Positions 23,664-37,118 of a stretch of DNA of 64,000 bases are shown piece after piece. The position numbers and the translations under genes were made by a program. Origin of the DNA: Lathyrus oleraceus. Taxonomy: Eukaryota; Streptophyta; Magnoliopsida; Fabales; Fabaceae. The notes beneath the pieces were generated by a model. It was given only the letters and a program-made list of their open reading frames with translations, was not told the origin of the DNA and searched no databases. The DNA is taken from positions 419,221,819 to 419,285,818 of the forward strand of contig NC_066584.1 of assembly GCF_024323335.1 (NCBI RefSeq). The letters are read 5' to 3'. Each line of letters opens with the position of its first letter. The stretch's first letter is position 1.

Positions 23664-26600
23664 TTACTTAAGGAGTTTCAATCTCATACATCTTGAGGTA
23701 GTCTTTACTAAATCTTTGGTCAGTGGTTTGGTAAATGGATTAGCTAAATTATAGCTTGAACATATATATGTGAGTAAAATGATTTCATCCTTAATCAATT
23801 TTCTCACAAGGGGATGTCTAAGACATATGTGCCTATACTTTCCATTATATACTTTGTTGTATGCTCTAGCTAAATTGGTTTGACTATCACAATATATTAA
23901 TACATTTGAAATATTATATTTAGCCAATGGAACTTCCAACGAAAGGTTTATCAACCATTCATCCTCTTGACCAGCGGAAGCAAGAGCCACGAACTCTGAT
24001 TTCATGGTTGAGAGAGTGATCACATTTTTTCTTACTCTTCCAAGATATTGTATCCTAAATAGTGTAAATATCCACTCAATTGTAGATTTATGATCTCCAA
24101 CACTCGATATCAAACTCACATTGATATATCTTTCTAATATGGCAAGAAACCTAGCATAATGGAGGTCAAAATTTTTGGTTTTCAAAAGATAATAGGAAAT
24201 CCACGTGATTGCCTTTCAAAGCTCACCATTTTGATTTCTAGTAAATATACTCATTTTACTAACTATAAATTCTATGTCAGGTCTAGTACATTGCATCAAA
24301 TACATTAGACAACCAGTTGCACTTGCGTATTTCAATTGAGCCACATCTCTTCCATCATTCTTTTGAAGCTTGACACTAGTATCAAATGGAGTATTCACTT
24401 CCTTGAAACGTAAGTGTTTGAACTTATTAACCACTTTCTCTACATAATGTGCTTGACTAAGTTCTTAACCCCCATCGCTTTACTTTGATCCCAAAATAGT
24501 GCCAACTAGTCCAAGATCTTTCATTTTGAATGTGAAAGTTAGAAACCTCGTTGTTTCTAGAATTCCATTCATCTTATTGATAATGATCAATATGTCATTA
24601 ACATAGAGACAAATGTGTATCACAATGTTTTCATGTACCTTTGTGTACAAACACTTGTCATAAGAATTAGGAACAAATCCATTTGAAAGTATAATAGTGT
24701 TAAACTTTTGATGTCGTTGTTTCAGTGTTTGTTTTAACCCACACATGCATTTGACAATCTTACACACCTTTTATTCATTACCAGTGAGTACATAACCCTC
24801 TAGTTGCTCCATGTAAATCTCCTCATCGAGATATACATTTAAGAATGTTATTTTGACATCTATTTGATTAACTATAAGGTTACACAAAAAAGTTAATGCA
24901 AACAATACTCTAATTGTCGTCGTTCTTGCTACCGGTGTGTATGTTTCAAAATAATTAACATCTTCCTTTTTTCTAAAATTATTGGCTACTAATCTATCCT
25001 TGTAGGTATTTAATGTACTGCCACTATGATACTTCCTACTAAACCTACTTGCATCCAATGGATCTTGATCCTTTAGGTAGATCGATAAGTTTTCCAAGTT
25101 TAGTTTGACATTATTGAATTCATTTCATCTTGGATAACATCCTTCTAAAAGGGGGAGTCCCTTGAAGCTATGCGTTTCTTATAAGTCTTAGGATCATCTT
25201 CCACTTGAAGAATAATAAGAATCTTACGAACAAAATTATCATTATTTCCTTCTACTAAATAAAAATAAATAAGTTGAGAATCGATTTTGTTCGGTGCTAT
25301 ATCCTTAGTATTTCAGACTCCCTTCCTTATCCTAAGCTCGGGTTGTGTTTCAATAATTTGTGGAGAATCTTTCTCAAAGAATTTCATATCTTGGGGTTCA
25401 ATAACTAATTACATTAGACTCCAAATTCAAAAGTCTAGATGCTTTATTGTTAGGTGTATAACCTACAAAAGCATATTTGATCACTCGAGAACCCAACTTA
25501 GTCCTTTTAGGATCCATGTCTTATAATAAGCTACACACTCTCACACTCTAAAATAATTGATATTTTGCACTCTGCCTTTCCATACCTCATATGAAAAAAT
25601 ATTGATTTTCTTTAAAAAATTCTATTCATTACGTGACAAGCAAATAACAAAGCTTCACCCCATAAATTAGATGACAATTTAGAATGCATTAACATGATAT
25701 TTGCCATTTCTTTATGTCTTATTCTTTCTTTCGGCTAGACCATTTTGTTGTGGTGTACTAGGTGTATAACATTCATGTATAATACCATATTCTTCACAAT
25801 ATGCATCAAACTCAGTAGAAAAATAGTCACCGTCCTTATCACTCTTAAGGACTTTAGTATTTCTACTTAATTGATTTTCTAATTCCGCTTTAAAAAACTT
25901 ATATGCATTAAAGGCATCATATTTATGCTTTAAAAAATATACATGTGCGAATCTAGAGAAATCATCGATAAAAGTAATGAAATACATATTTCCCCACGTG
26001 TTAATATGCCATTAAATTCACACAAATATGAATCCACAAGATCAAGTAAGTTGGTATTTCTTTCTACACCATGGAAAGGTTTCTTAACACATATTTCGTA
26101 TTTTTTGAAATTATTAACACCACATGAAGTTAAAGTAGATTTAATTAATCTTTTCATAGTGTTAATACCAATATGAGCTAATTTACTCTTCCATAAAGAA
26201 AAGAATTCAATCATATAAGAAGATATATAAACTTTGTTCATAGTATTGACAATAGTACAAAGTTTAACTACTCCCTTAACGAAATAACCATTTTCTACAA
26301 ATACACAATTACGTGTCAAGATTAACTTTTCCGATTCATACACAGATTTGATACCTAGTTTTCCCAAAAGATCCTCATTAACAAGGTTCATATTCATGAC
26401 GCAAACATGAACTACATTAATAAGAGTAACTTTCTTCCTGAAAGTGAATTTGAGTTCCACGACTCCCATTCCAATGGCCCTTGAATGTCCTTCATTTCCC
26501 ATTTGAAACTCTTGTTCATCGGTGACTTTAAAATAGGTTTTGAATTCCATTTTGTCATAAGAAACATGGACAATAGCACAAGTATCATACCACCATCCAT

Positions 26601-27582
26601 GTTCCTTGCATTTAATCTCCATAATTCCCCTAATAGTTGCAATTATGTTATCATCGACTTTAACAATATTTTCCACGTTTTGGGACTTCTTATTCTTGAA
26701 ATATCGAGCATAATGGTTGTGTTCGTCACACACTAATAACCGCCTTTGGTACCAGATGATTCGCCAAAATTATTGAATTTATTTTGATCCTTCTTAGCAC
26801 CAAGATAGTTCTTCTTACCATCTTGTTTCTTCTTGCCTTTTGTGCTCACCACATTGGTCTTAGAAGGCCCAGTAGTCTCATATTTCTCTCTATATTTTGA
26901 TTCCTCCTTGATTCGAAGATGTTTTTGGATTTGCTCGAGTGAGAAGTCCTGAGAATTTTGAAGCAACTTCTCCTATAGTTTTTCATGAAGATCGAAATCT
27001 TTCAATAATTCCACCAACTTGGAAAGCTTCAGGAATATTGATATTCACAATCCTTAGTTTATTTACAAGAACTTATAACTCGTGCATTTGTGCAAGTATA
27101 TGCTTTGAATCTAGCATTTTAAAATCAAAATACTTTAAAATCATAAACTTTTTAGTACCTTCCTCCTCAGCACAAAAATTGAACTCGAGTGCCTTTCAAA
27201 TTTCCCTTGCAAATTGGTTTTTTGTGTAGAAATTGTAAAGACGATCATATAGTGTGTTCAGAATGTGTCAGCGACACATCCATTCATCTTCTTTTCGTTT
27301 CTTGTGTTCTACCTTGAGTTCCATGAAAGCGTCGTCTTGCAGTTCAAGAATCAGTGCCAGTTCAGGATCCAAGACATAAAAGATCTTCAAAGTAGTCAGG
27401 AAGAAGATCATATTGTCTTGCCAGCGAGTGAAGTTTGTCTCATCGAAACAGTCCAACTTTACAAGGTCTTGGTTAATCACTTTGATGCTTGAAACGTAAG
27501 TCTCGGTTGTCATTATTTGAGATACTATTAGATTGTTAGATAACGATTGTAAGTTAAATGAATCAAGGCTGGAATCGTGCAT
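23664..27582 (-). pseudogene. Decayed Ty1/copia gag-pol
   Basis: Read on the minus strand it runs in the normal copia order across about seven frames. Gag N-terminus (27582-27268, FDETNFTRWQDNMIFFL). Basic linker and knuckle remnant (26966-26733; 26733 onward, CDEHNHYARYFKNKK). Protease with DTC in place of the usual DSG/DSGA (WWYDTCAIVHV). Integrase (25987-25712, FIDDFSRFAHVYFLKHKYDA; STPQQNGLAERKN). RT (25097-24480), with YVND where YVDD is expected and the FYGLKQAP motif altered to MCGLKQTL. RNase H (24185-23664), ending LVKTTSRCMRLKLL. A candidate polypurine tract (minus strand AAATTGGGGATTG) is at about 23128-23140, suggesting that an LTR starts near 23126. I could not confirm LTRs or a PBS. 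It cannot encode active enzymes. Confidence 0.85.
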
Positions 27583-27949
27583 ATGAACATATTCCTAATA
27601 GCATTTCAAGCATCCCTGATTCCTTACAAATCATAAAGGCCATGTAAAGAAGAAATGAATTCCTTACACCAGAATCATGCATTTGACTTGAGGAAACTAT
27701 TAAGGGCATAAAACCACTTAAGAACAAATGAGTATATATGATAAATTCTTAACATAATAAGTCTAAATAACTATACAAAATAAAATTGATTGTGAAAAAA
27801 TTTGATTTAAAAAAAGTTACTGACTTTGGAGAAGCTTTCTTATTTGTGGTAAAAATGACTTTATTTTGAGTTATTCTTGGACTAAAAACTAGTCTGAACC
27901 TAGAGATTGAACAAATTAATATAAAGATGACATTCTTTCACGATAATTT

Positions 27950-29886
<1,937 letters not shown>

Positions 29887-29891
29887 TCATT
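29887..29891. repeat. Target-site duplication TCATT (left copy)
   Basis: TCATT directly precedes the copia LTR at 29892 and is repeated exactly at 34432-34436 after the other LTR. This is the 5-bp duplication expected from copia integrase. Confidence 0.95.
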
Positions 29892-30138
29892 TGTAAACTG
29901 TAAGTGTTTCAATTGAATTGCAAATGCACCAGAATGATCGCTTTATTCATAGGTTCCAATGCCTTTTTATAAGGAATACATAAAAAACTGTAAACAACTG
30001 CAAATCCTAAAATAAAGGACGTGACTCAACTAGCTCCACTAACTCCACTAATAGCAAGAAAATAGCAAAACAGAAATTGACCTGCTCTAGCCTAAAGAAT
30101 AGGTCTTTATTGGAAAAACTAAAAGAACTTACACAACA
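29892..30138 (-). repeat. Copia LTR (3' LTR in element orientation), 247 bp
   Basis: The plus-strand sequence begins TGTAAACTGTAAGTG and ends CTTACACAACA. It differs from the other LTR by three transitions (GG/GA near 29974, G/A in ACGTG near 30020, G/A in CCTGCT near 30092). Confidence 0.96.
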
Positions 30139-30150
30139 ATCCCTCCCTTG
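30139..30150 (-). promoter_or_regulatory. Polypurine tract of the copia element
   Basis: The minus strand reads CAAGGGAGGGAT directly before the 3' LTR, the primer for plus-strand synthesis. Confidence 0.9.
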
Positions 30151-30171
30151 AACTGAACTCGATCAAGAGTT

Positions 30172-33100
30172 TCAGTTCACAACTCTCATCCCAAAAGCTT
30201 CTCTGATTCTTTGAAATGATGCCATCTTCAAAGGCTTTGTCATTATGTCGGCCAGCTGCTCCTCGGTGCTGCAATAGACCAATTTAACGACACCTTCCTC
30301 TGTCAAATCTCTGAGAAAATGGTATCGGACTCTTATGTGCTTTGACTTCCCATGCATGACTGCATTATTTGACAACTTGATAGTGTACGTGTTATCGCAG
30401 AACAGAACCATCTCTTCATCTTGTTCATGCCCGATTTCTTTCAATATCCTCCTCATCCAAATGGCTTGACAAGCACATGTAGTTGCTGCTACATACTCTG
30501 CTTCAGTAGTTGACAGAGTTACGATTGGTTGCTTCCTTGAGGACCATGCCACAACTCCTCCACTCATCAAGAAAACATAGCCTGAGGTGCTCTTACTGTC
30601 ATCCACATCTTCCGCATAGTTACTGTCGGTGTAGCCTAAGAGTTCACTCTTTCCTTCATGTTGATACCATATCCCAAATTCTAGAGTTCCCTTCAAGTAC
30701 CTCATGATTCTTTTTGCAGTAGCAAAGTGCAACTCAGTGGGATTTGCCATAAAACGACTAATAAGACTTACCACAAACATCAGGTCAGGTCGGGTGGCTG
30801 TGAGATACATTAGGCTGCCCACCATTTGCTTATATAACGTTGAGTCGACCTTCACACCAGCTTCATCTCGGCCAACCTTCTGTCCAGGAACTATCGAATT
30901 ACAAACGGAGTTGTAATTTTGCATCCCAAACCTCTTGATCAACTCAGCAGCATATTTTCTTTGACATATAAAGATGCCATCAGCCTTCTGCATCATTTCA
31001 ATGCCAAGAAAATATCTCATCTTCCCCAAATCAGTCATGTCGAATTCATCCTTCATGGAGCGTTTGAACTCATTCAGCAACTCCTCATCATTACTAGTGA
31101 ACAATAGATCATCAACATAAATGCTCACAATTAAGATTTTACCTCCCTTTTGTTTGATGAATAATGTTTGTTCACTAGAGCTGCTTACAAACCCTTCCTT
31201 GACGAAATAAGCCTCAATGCGACTGAACCAAGCTCTAGGTGCTTGTTTTAGTCCATAAAAAGCCTTATGTAGCTTATAAACCATGTCCTTCTTCCCTGCT
31301 ACTTCATAGCCTTGTGGTTGCTCTACAAATACATCTTCCTTTAACTCACCATGCAGAAAAGCAGATTTGACATCGAGCTGATAGATTCCCCACCCTCTTT
31401 GTGCTGCTACAACAACGATCATCCTTATTGTGTCCATTCGAGCCACCGGTGCGAATACCTCTGTGTAATCTACTCCGTACTCTTGAGCATACCCTTTTAC
31501 AACCAGCCTAGCTTTGAACTTATCTACCTCTCCCAGTTCATTTAATTTGGTCTTGTAAATCCACTTAACCCCAATAGCCTTGGCTCCAATGGGCAGTGCA
31601 GTCAGCGACCACGTGTGGTTCCATTCGATGGATTGTATCTCAGCATCCATCGCTTGTTTCCATTTCTGATGTCCTGATGCTTCTTGAAAACTGGTCGGAT
31701 CTGATATGACCATGAAAGCTAGGTTTTCAATCTCGACTCTAGCCATGTTTGCTTCTTCCTCTGTATCTGATAGCCCTTCTCCTGTGACATAATCTGCAGA
31801 CCAGATTGGTGGTTTTCTCACCCTGCCCGTCGTTGCTATCGTTTCTACAGTTGGTGAATCGTTTGGTGAAGGAACGACATCAATGTCTTCTTCCGCTTCT
31901 TCCGTCTCCTCTGCATTCTCAACATCTTCATAATCATTCTCCCACTCAAGTTTAATACTTTCTTCACCAGAATAACCAACATCTTCCCAGTTCCACTTCT
32001 TATCTTCCTCAAATATCACATCTCGGCTGATGTGAACCTTTTTCTCCACTGGATCAAACATCTTAAAGGCCTTGGATTTGCTGCTGAAACCTAATAGGAC
32101 ACACTTTACGCTTTTGTCATCGAGCTTGCTTCTTTTAACATCAGGGATATGAACATATCCGATACATCCAAAAACCCTAAAGTGTTCGACTGATGGCTTT
32201 CTTCCACTCCATGCCTCTTCCGGAGTCATATCTTTTACAATGAGTGTAGGAGATCTGTTAAGAACATGATTCACCCATTGTACAGCATCTGGCCAGAAAG
32301 ATTTTGGTACCTCTTTCTCTAATAACGTTGCTCTTACCATGTTCATTATTGTGCGGTTTTTGCGTTCAGCAACGCCATTTTGTTGCGGCGTGAAGGCGGT
32401 GGTCAGCTGTCTTTTGATTCCATGCTCTCTACAGAATTCCTTGAACTCATTTGAGTTGTATTCTCCTCCTTTATCCGTTCTTAGACATTTGATGAACAAT
32501 CCAGTTTGCTTCTCCACAAACGCTTTGAATATCTTGAACTGATGAAATGCTTCTGATTTTTCTAGCACAAAATATATCCATGTCTTTCTCGAGAAATCGT
32601 CAATAAAGCTTATCAAGTACCTTATTTGACTGTTTGATGGTGGATTGATCGGGCCACAGAGATCAGAGTGGATAAGCTGCAATCTTTCAGTGGCTCTCCA
32701 CTTGCTCTGTTTTGGAAATGGAACACGGTGGTGTTTCCCTTTGACACACGTCTCACAGGTGGTTTTCATATCTCCAATTTTAGGTAAACCCACAACCATC
32801 TCTTTACTGCATAATGTGTGAAGTCCCTTGTAGCTGAGATGCCCATATCGATGATGCCACAACTCTGTCTTGTCTGAGATATCAACCTGCAGGCATCTCT
32901 CCTTCTCTGTTTTGTCATTTGATTCACCCAGTAGGATAAACATCCTATTAGCACTCATAACAGATTCTGCAATTTTTCCTCTCGAGGGATGAAAGATGAT
33001 GCATGTTTTTCGATCTCCTCCTTTGAATAGCACGTCTAAACCCCTTTCTTGAAGTTGCCCAACACTCAGCAGGTTGTTCTTCAATTCCGGAATATAATAC

Positions 33101-33228
33101 ACATCGTTGACCACATAACGTATTCCCTTAAGCATTATCTTCACCACTCCTTTCCCACCAACCATCAGTTTGTGATTGTTCCCAAGCTTGACATTATGTG
33201 TGAAGCTAGTGTCCAAGCTTGAGAACAT
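30172..33228 (-). CDS. pol: Copia Pol: end of protease, integrase, reverse transcriptase, RNase H (1018 codons open)
   Basis: This frame continues gag without a frameshift but begins after a TGA codon, so the natural polyprotein (about 1320 residues in all) is interrupted. Residues 1-100 hold the C-terminal part of protease. The GAG-pre-integrase zinc region is at 123-168 (H125/H130 and C158/C161). The integrase core has D189, D252 and E288, with the D-X35-E spacing of the family, followed by the GVAERKNRT motif. Reverse transcriptase occupies about 530-775, with FYGLKQAPRAW and the catalytic YVDD at 704-707. RNase H lies at about 860-990 (GYTDSNYA, STTEAEYVAA). It ends TAA 34 bases before the LTR. 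No other disabling change is visible. Enzymes this complete could support movement only if the stop is read through or protein comes from another copy. Confidence 0.95.
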   Translation of the reverse strand: MFSSLDTSFTHNVKLGNNHKLMVGGKGVVKIMLKGIRYVVNDVYYIPELKNNLLSVGQLQERGLDVLFKGGDRKTCIIFHPSRGKIAESVMSANRMFILLGESNDKTEKERCLQVDISDKTELWHHRYGHLSYKGLHTLCSKEMVVGLPKIGDMKTTCETCVKGKHHRVPFPKQSKWRATERLQLIHSDLCGPINPPSNSQIRYLISFIDDFSRKTWIYFVLEKSEAFHQFKIFKAFVEKQTGLFIKCLRTDKGGEYNSNEFKEFCREHGIKRQLTTAFTPQQNGVAERKNRTIMNMVRATLLEKEVPKSFWPDAVQWVNHVLNRSPTLIVKDMTPEEAWSGRKPSVEHFRVFGCIGYVHIPDVKRSKLDDKSVKCVLLGFSSKSKAFKMFDPVEKKVHISRDVIFEEDKKWNWEDVGYSGEESIKLEWENDYEDVENAEETEEAEEDIDVVPSPNDSPTVETIATTGRVRKPPIWSADYVTGEGLSDTEEEANMARVEIENLAFMVISDPTSFQEASGHQKWKQAMDAEIQSIEWNHTWSLTALPIGAKAIGVKWIYKTKLNELGEVDKFKARLVVKGYAQEYGVDYTEVFAPVARMDTIRMIVVVAAQRGWGIYQLDVKSAFLHGELKEDVFVEQPQGYEVAGKKDMVYKLHKAFYGLKQAPRAWFSRIEAYFVKEGFVSSSSEQTLFIKQKGGKILIVSIYVDDLLFTSNDEELLNEFKRSMKDEFDMTDLGKMRYFLGIEMMQKADGIFICQRKYAAELIKRFGMQNYNSVCNSIVPGQKVGRDEAGVKVDSTLYKQMVGSLMYLTATRPDLMFVVSLISRFMANPTELHFATAKRIMRYLKGTLEFGIWYQHEGKSELLGYTDSNYAEDVDDSKSTSGYVFLMSGGVVAWSSRKQPIVTLSTTEAEYVAATTCACQAIWMRRILKEIGHEQDEEMVLFCDNTYTIKLSNNAVMHGKSKHIRVRYHFLRDLTEEGVVKLVYCSTEEQLADIMTKPLKMASFQRIREAFGMRVVN

Positions 33229-33231
33229 ATC

Positions 33232-34137
33232 TCATTCTCCACACATATGGTTTGAACATCCAGAGTCCACGAACCACACATCTCCTCTTCTAGTACCTTG
33301 AAGTTCCACATATGCCATGAGAAGAACTTCATCCTTTTCTTCGATCTCTGCAAAATGTGCTCCATTGTTCCCATTTGGACATTCATATTGGAAATGTCCA
33401 AGTTTGTGGCAGTTGTAACACTCGATTGTTGCTTTGTTGAATGAGCGTCCTCTGCCCCTGCCTCGACCTTTGTATGATCCTCTGCCTCTGCCTCTGACAT
33501 TGAGAGCTTGATCATCTTCTTCATGACTGATCTTCTTAAATTTCTTTTCATGTACGGACAGAGAGCTCTGAAGTTCGTCAATCGTCATCTCTTCTATGTC
33601 TTTTGACTCCTCAATGGACACCACCACATATGTGAACTTGTTAGTCAAAGTCCGAAGTATTTTCTCAACAATCTTCGAATCTGACATGTCTTCTCCGTTG
33701 CTTCTCATCTTGTTGGAGATAGACATTACTCTTCCAAAGTAATCATCGATGCTCTCTTCATTCTTCATTGCAAGAAGCTCAAAATCTCTTCTTAGGGTTT
33801 GAAGAAGGGACCGCTTCGCCCTTTCGTTGCCTCCAAACTTTCTCTTCATCGAATCCCAAATGATCTTGGATGTTTTGCGATCCAAGATCTGTTCAAACAC
33901 AACCCGGTCAATTGCCTGGAACAGGTAGTGCTTCACTTGACAGTCCTTCATCTTGAGATCCTCTAGAGTCTTCTTCTGCGCTGTAGTCGATTCGGTTCCC
34001 TCCGCCGGTTCGGTGTAACCCTCTTGTACTAGACTCCACACACCCTTGGCACGCAAGAGGTTTTCCATCAGTTCACTCCAATGATCATAGTGACCATCAA
34101 ACTGTGGAATCTTGGTGACTGTTTTGTCGTCGCTCAT
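33232..34137 (-). CDS. gag: Copia Gag plus start of protease (301 aa, ends at a premature TGA)
   Basis: The start ATG at 34137 lies 34 bases inside the PBS. Residues about 10-200 form the copia-type Gag capsid region (FDGHYDHWSELMENLLRAKG; LLQTLRRDFELLAMKNEESI). A Lys/Arg/Gly-rich stretch (GRGRGSYKGRGRGRGR) leads to a CCHC knuckle, CYNCHKLGHFQYEC. The protease active-site motif DSGCSNHMCG is at the very end, so the TGA at 33234-33232 cuts the protease just after its catalytic Asp. The next codons continue the same frame into pol. One base change in a codon such as AGA or CGA would explain it. Which copy of the family is ancestral cannot be seen from one sequence. Confidence 0.95.
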   Translation of the reverse strand: MSDDKTVTKIPQFDGHYDHWSELMENLLRAKGVWSLVQEGYTEPAEGTESTTAQKKTLEDLKMKDCQVKHYLFQAIDRVVFEQILDRKTSKIIWDSMKRKFGGNERAKRSLLQTLRRDFELLAMKNEESIDDYFGRVMSISNKMRSNGEDMSDSKIVEKILRTLTNKFTYVVVSIEESKDIEEMTIDELQSSLSVHEKKFKKISHEEDDQALNVRGRGRGSYKGRGRGRGRSFNKATIECYNCHKLGHFQYECPNGNNGAHFAEIEEKDEVLLMAYVELQGTRRGDVWFVDSGCSNHMCGE

Positions 34138-34170
34138 CTTCTCTCTCTTGGATCACTTTGCTTTGCTTTG

Positions 34171-34182
34171 GCTCTGATACCA
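34171..34182 (-). promoter_or_regulatory. Primer-binding site (initiator Met tRNA) of the copia element
   Basis: The minus strand reads TGGTATCAGAGC two bases inside the 5' LTR, the standard site for plant copia elements. Confidence 0.95.
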
Positions 34183-34184
34183 AT

Positions 34185-34431
34185 TGTAAACTGTAAGTGT
34201 TTCAATTGAATTGCAAATGCACCAGAATGATCGCTTTATTCATAGGTTCCAATGCCTTTTTATAAGAAATACATAAAAAACTGTAAACAACTGCAAATCC
34301 TAAAATAAAGGACATGACTCAACTAGCTCCACTAACTCCACTAATAGCAAGAAAATAGCAAAACAGAAATTGACCTACTCTAGCCTAAAGAATAGGTCTT
34401 TATTGGAAAAACTAAAAGAACTTACACAACA
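34185..34431 (-). repeat. Copia LTR (5' LTR in element orientation), 247 bp
   Basis: It is the same length as the left LTR with three differences. It contains the element promoter; on the minus strand TTTTTATGTATTTCTTATAA offers a TATA-like context. Confidence 0.96.
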
Positions 34432-34436
34432 TCATT
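34432..34436. repeat. Target-site duplication TCATT (right copy)
   Basis: An exact match to 29887-29891. Confidence 0.95.
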
Positions 34437-35346
34437 CTATAATACACTTCTTTAAATTACTCCTTATAAATACCTAATCTATTTGTCATAATTATCATGT
34501 TTTGTGGAGTTTATAAAGGTCAAGCTTCCAATCCTATAAACAAATGACAATGCATATGAAAAATTATTCCACCTTTATTAACTTTCCATTTCGAATATTT
34601 CAATGTTTATTTTCTGTCAAACGTCAGATCCCACCACCCCAAATCTTACTGATGCATTGCAGCGATCTGCTTACTAGTTGAATAATAATAAGATAATAAA
34701 TCCAGTTGGGAGTGAGATCATCAGATTAATAAACAAAAACACCACTCATCCACATTAATCCTAATGGCCATTGAAACTTCTAACTTGTATAATCAAAAAC
34801 TAACCTTCCCACTGAATGATAAAAAGTTATCGCAATATACAAATTCTATCTCTATATATTGATAGATTCGACATCACCACCAGAGTTTGAATCATGAACC
34901 TTTGCATGAATTTCTCTATAAATTATTAGTACTACTATGTCTTTTGATAAAAATAAGTTGTAATCATGTGTCAATAGTAAAACTCTTTTAGTATTGAAAT
35001 AAAATAATAGAACTGAATTCAGTTAGACATGTTTAAACATTAGATCAAACAGATGACATTGAATGCTACTACATTTTTCATTACATCTTTACCATAAAAA
35101 GTATGGAAGTCTACACCAGCAAAGTTTTGACAGTGAGAGTTTAAACTTTAAAACATACTAAACATAAGGATTCAAAAGAAAAGGGCAAAGACAAAAAAAG
35201 GGTAATGACAAAAGAGAAAAAAAAGACATTGGGAAGAGACTGTTTTGTACTTTACAATTTAGAGTAACTATGAGGCATACAATGACTTGGTTCAGCTTCA
35301 CCATCCTATGAATTCCTAAAATGGAGATTACATTCTACTTGTCACA
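34437..35346. other. Intergenic and 3' UTR of the tubby-like gene
   Basis: There is no separate gene. The 3' UTR of the minus-strand gene runs left from 35346. Purine-rich, AT-rich sequence lies at 35160-35230. I cannot fix the poly(A) site. Confidence 0.5.
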
Positions 35347-37118
35347 CTATTCACATGCCAGTTTTGTGTCAAAGCTAGTCAAACATATCGCAAAAGCCTG
35401 AAACGCCGACAGAGGGTAACGATAGTCCATTGTAAACATGTCCTCGCCGACCTTACCGAACTGAAGAATAATCTTGTCATGGTCAGATTGGGCTGGCTGC
35501 GACGGCGCAGGTCCTGTTGTAGCACGCGGGGCGACAGCTGCAGGCTGTGTTGAAGCAATCAGCTGAAAATTCTTGACGGACGCAACGGTCACGCGTCCCC
35601 TAAAGTTAAGGCACCAGCATTGCAGCTGTTCGTGCCATCTTGGAGACTTGTTTTTAAGAACTAGAGGTCTCTCCTTCCCCTCCTCGTCTTCATTGTTATC
35701 TCCCATTATGCTAGCTCCCATTATGTCCGAGAATCTACAGCTGCTAAACTCGGTTGAGTTATCGATCGATCTGGCAAAGGATATGCTACGGAAAGAATCC
35801 TCGAGTGAACGAGAAATGAGCTCTGGCTGGCCTGGGACAACGCCGCCGGGCTCAAGGGATGACGAAGGGATTGAGTACATAGTGCAATTCATCCTCCGTG
35901 GACCTCTTGTGCCGAGGACATTCAACTCGTAGGTAACCTGTGCCACGTTGTAGTTGCCACTAGGGACCTTTGGAGAAACTTTTTTCGAGTAGAATCTTCG
36001 GCTGCTGCGTCCAGGTGGAGCCGCCAACTGAGAATTGTTATAGGGAGGCTGCGTATCATAAATTATGAACTTGGTTCCGAGAAAATTAGACCTGAAACAA
36101 GAGAAAGTTAATACATGTGAAGTGTGTAATGATAGGAAAGAGCAAAAAAGTTAAGCTCTCGCGGCTTAAAGAAAAGCCGTACCTAAGCTTTCCGATGTAA
36201 GTGCTGCTAGATCTTGATATGTTATCTGCATCCATTGATATAACATACTCAGTGCAAGTCGTTCTTCTGGTCCGTTTAGCAGAGAGAAGAAATTTTCCAT
36301 TTTCAACAAGCAAGGCTGTAGGAACACATCGAAGAATTCAGAAACTGATAAACCAGATCTTATAGTTTGTTAAATTCATATGCCAGCATAGCAAACAACC
36401 GAAGTATCGAACCATCGCACAAAGTGGGATAGAAACTTTCAAGTTTCAACTTTCATACAACATAGACAATATGAAAAATAAACCATCAAACGCGATAACT
36501 CATCATAATTTAATAAAAAATCATGTAGAAAAGTTCAAATAAATCACAAGACAAGATGATCAAATAAAAAGTGTATTCGTTATCAAAATTATTACCGGGA
36601 CTAAGGCAAAGGAAAAGGTGGTATGTCAGCTTAGATTTGTCTCTCTTGATGAAACACTGGATTGGACCATCCCTATACCCGGGCTGCAAAAAAAATCAAC
36701 CGATCACAAAAAGGATAACATTAGGCAAAGTTCCAAATCATCTTTTAAACAAAGAAAACCGGTGTCTCACCTGTTTCAGAGAAACAGGAAAAGTAATCTT
36801 CCCACAGTACTCAAGACTGCCAACAATTTCTTTGCACATTTCTCTCCACGACTTGCACACTGCAGCACACGCAACCACATGTTTGCGACTAGGCCAAGTA
36901 TTCTCATTTGACTCCAATCTCTTAATGACATCGCGAAGAAGCTCCGGCGGTAAACTCGCCCACCGGCTATTCTGTATAACAGGAGGCTGATCCTGCAATT
37001 CATGGACCGAACTTCTCGACTTCCCCTTCTGATGTCCAGGAAGCCTTACCTCAAAACTCCGCCTTGATAAACTTCCAAACCCATCCCTCACGTCACGAAC
37101 AATACTCCGGAACGACAT
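35347..37118 (-). CDS. TLP: Tubby-like F-box protein, four coding exons, 437 aa
   Basis: The coding exons are 37118-36771, 36683-36596, 36315-36183 and 36091-35347. All have GT/AG borders, and the 1314 joined bases stay in frame. The ATG at 37118 begins [20 protein letters not shown], the typical plant TLP start. An upstream GTG at 37130 is not used in this family. Residues 52-108 are the F-box ([15 protein letters not shown] ... VCKSWREM), expected to bind a SKP1-type adaptor. From about 116 the tubby domain follows, with basic residues K159, R160, R162 and R163 in the segment that binds phosphoinositides in the family. The signatures [13 protein letters not shown] and the terminal FDTKLACE are present. 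Plant TLPs are held at the plasma membrane and released under osmotic or oxidative stress; that is family knowledge. The length is usual and no defect is seen. This is the only intact host gene in the window. The Arabidopsis orthologue number is not assigned. Confidence 0.96.

Larger units (their letters stand above)
29892..34431 (-). mobile_element. Nearly intact Ty1/copia retrotransposon, 4540 bp
   Basis: All structural parts are present: two 247-bp LTRs, a perfect TSD (TCATT), a PBS matching the initiator Met tRNA (34171-34182), gag and pol in one frame, and a polypurine tract (30139-30150). The two LTRs differ at three positions of 247, which points to a recent insertion (about 0.9 million years if 6.5e-9 per site per year is assumed). 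A single in-frame stop separates gag from pol at 33234-33232. It lies on the same strand as the tubby-like gene and about 0.9 kb downstream of that gene's stop codon. Confidence 0.97.

Noticed and set aside
34185..34431. Possible independent solo LTR downstream of the tubby-like gene
   Set aside because: It pairs with 29892-30138, has an adjacent PBS, and the TCATT duplication flanks the whole unit, so it is the 5' LTR of one element.
35573..35932. 119-aa plus-strand ORF inside the tubby-like gene, and 36571-36990 plus
   Set aside because: Antisense shadows of the conserved exons; the minus strand explains the region fully.
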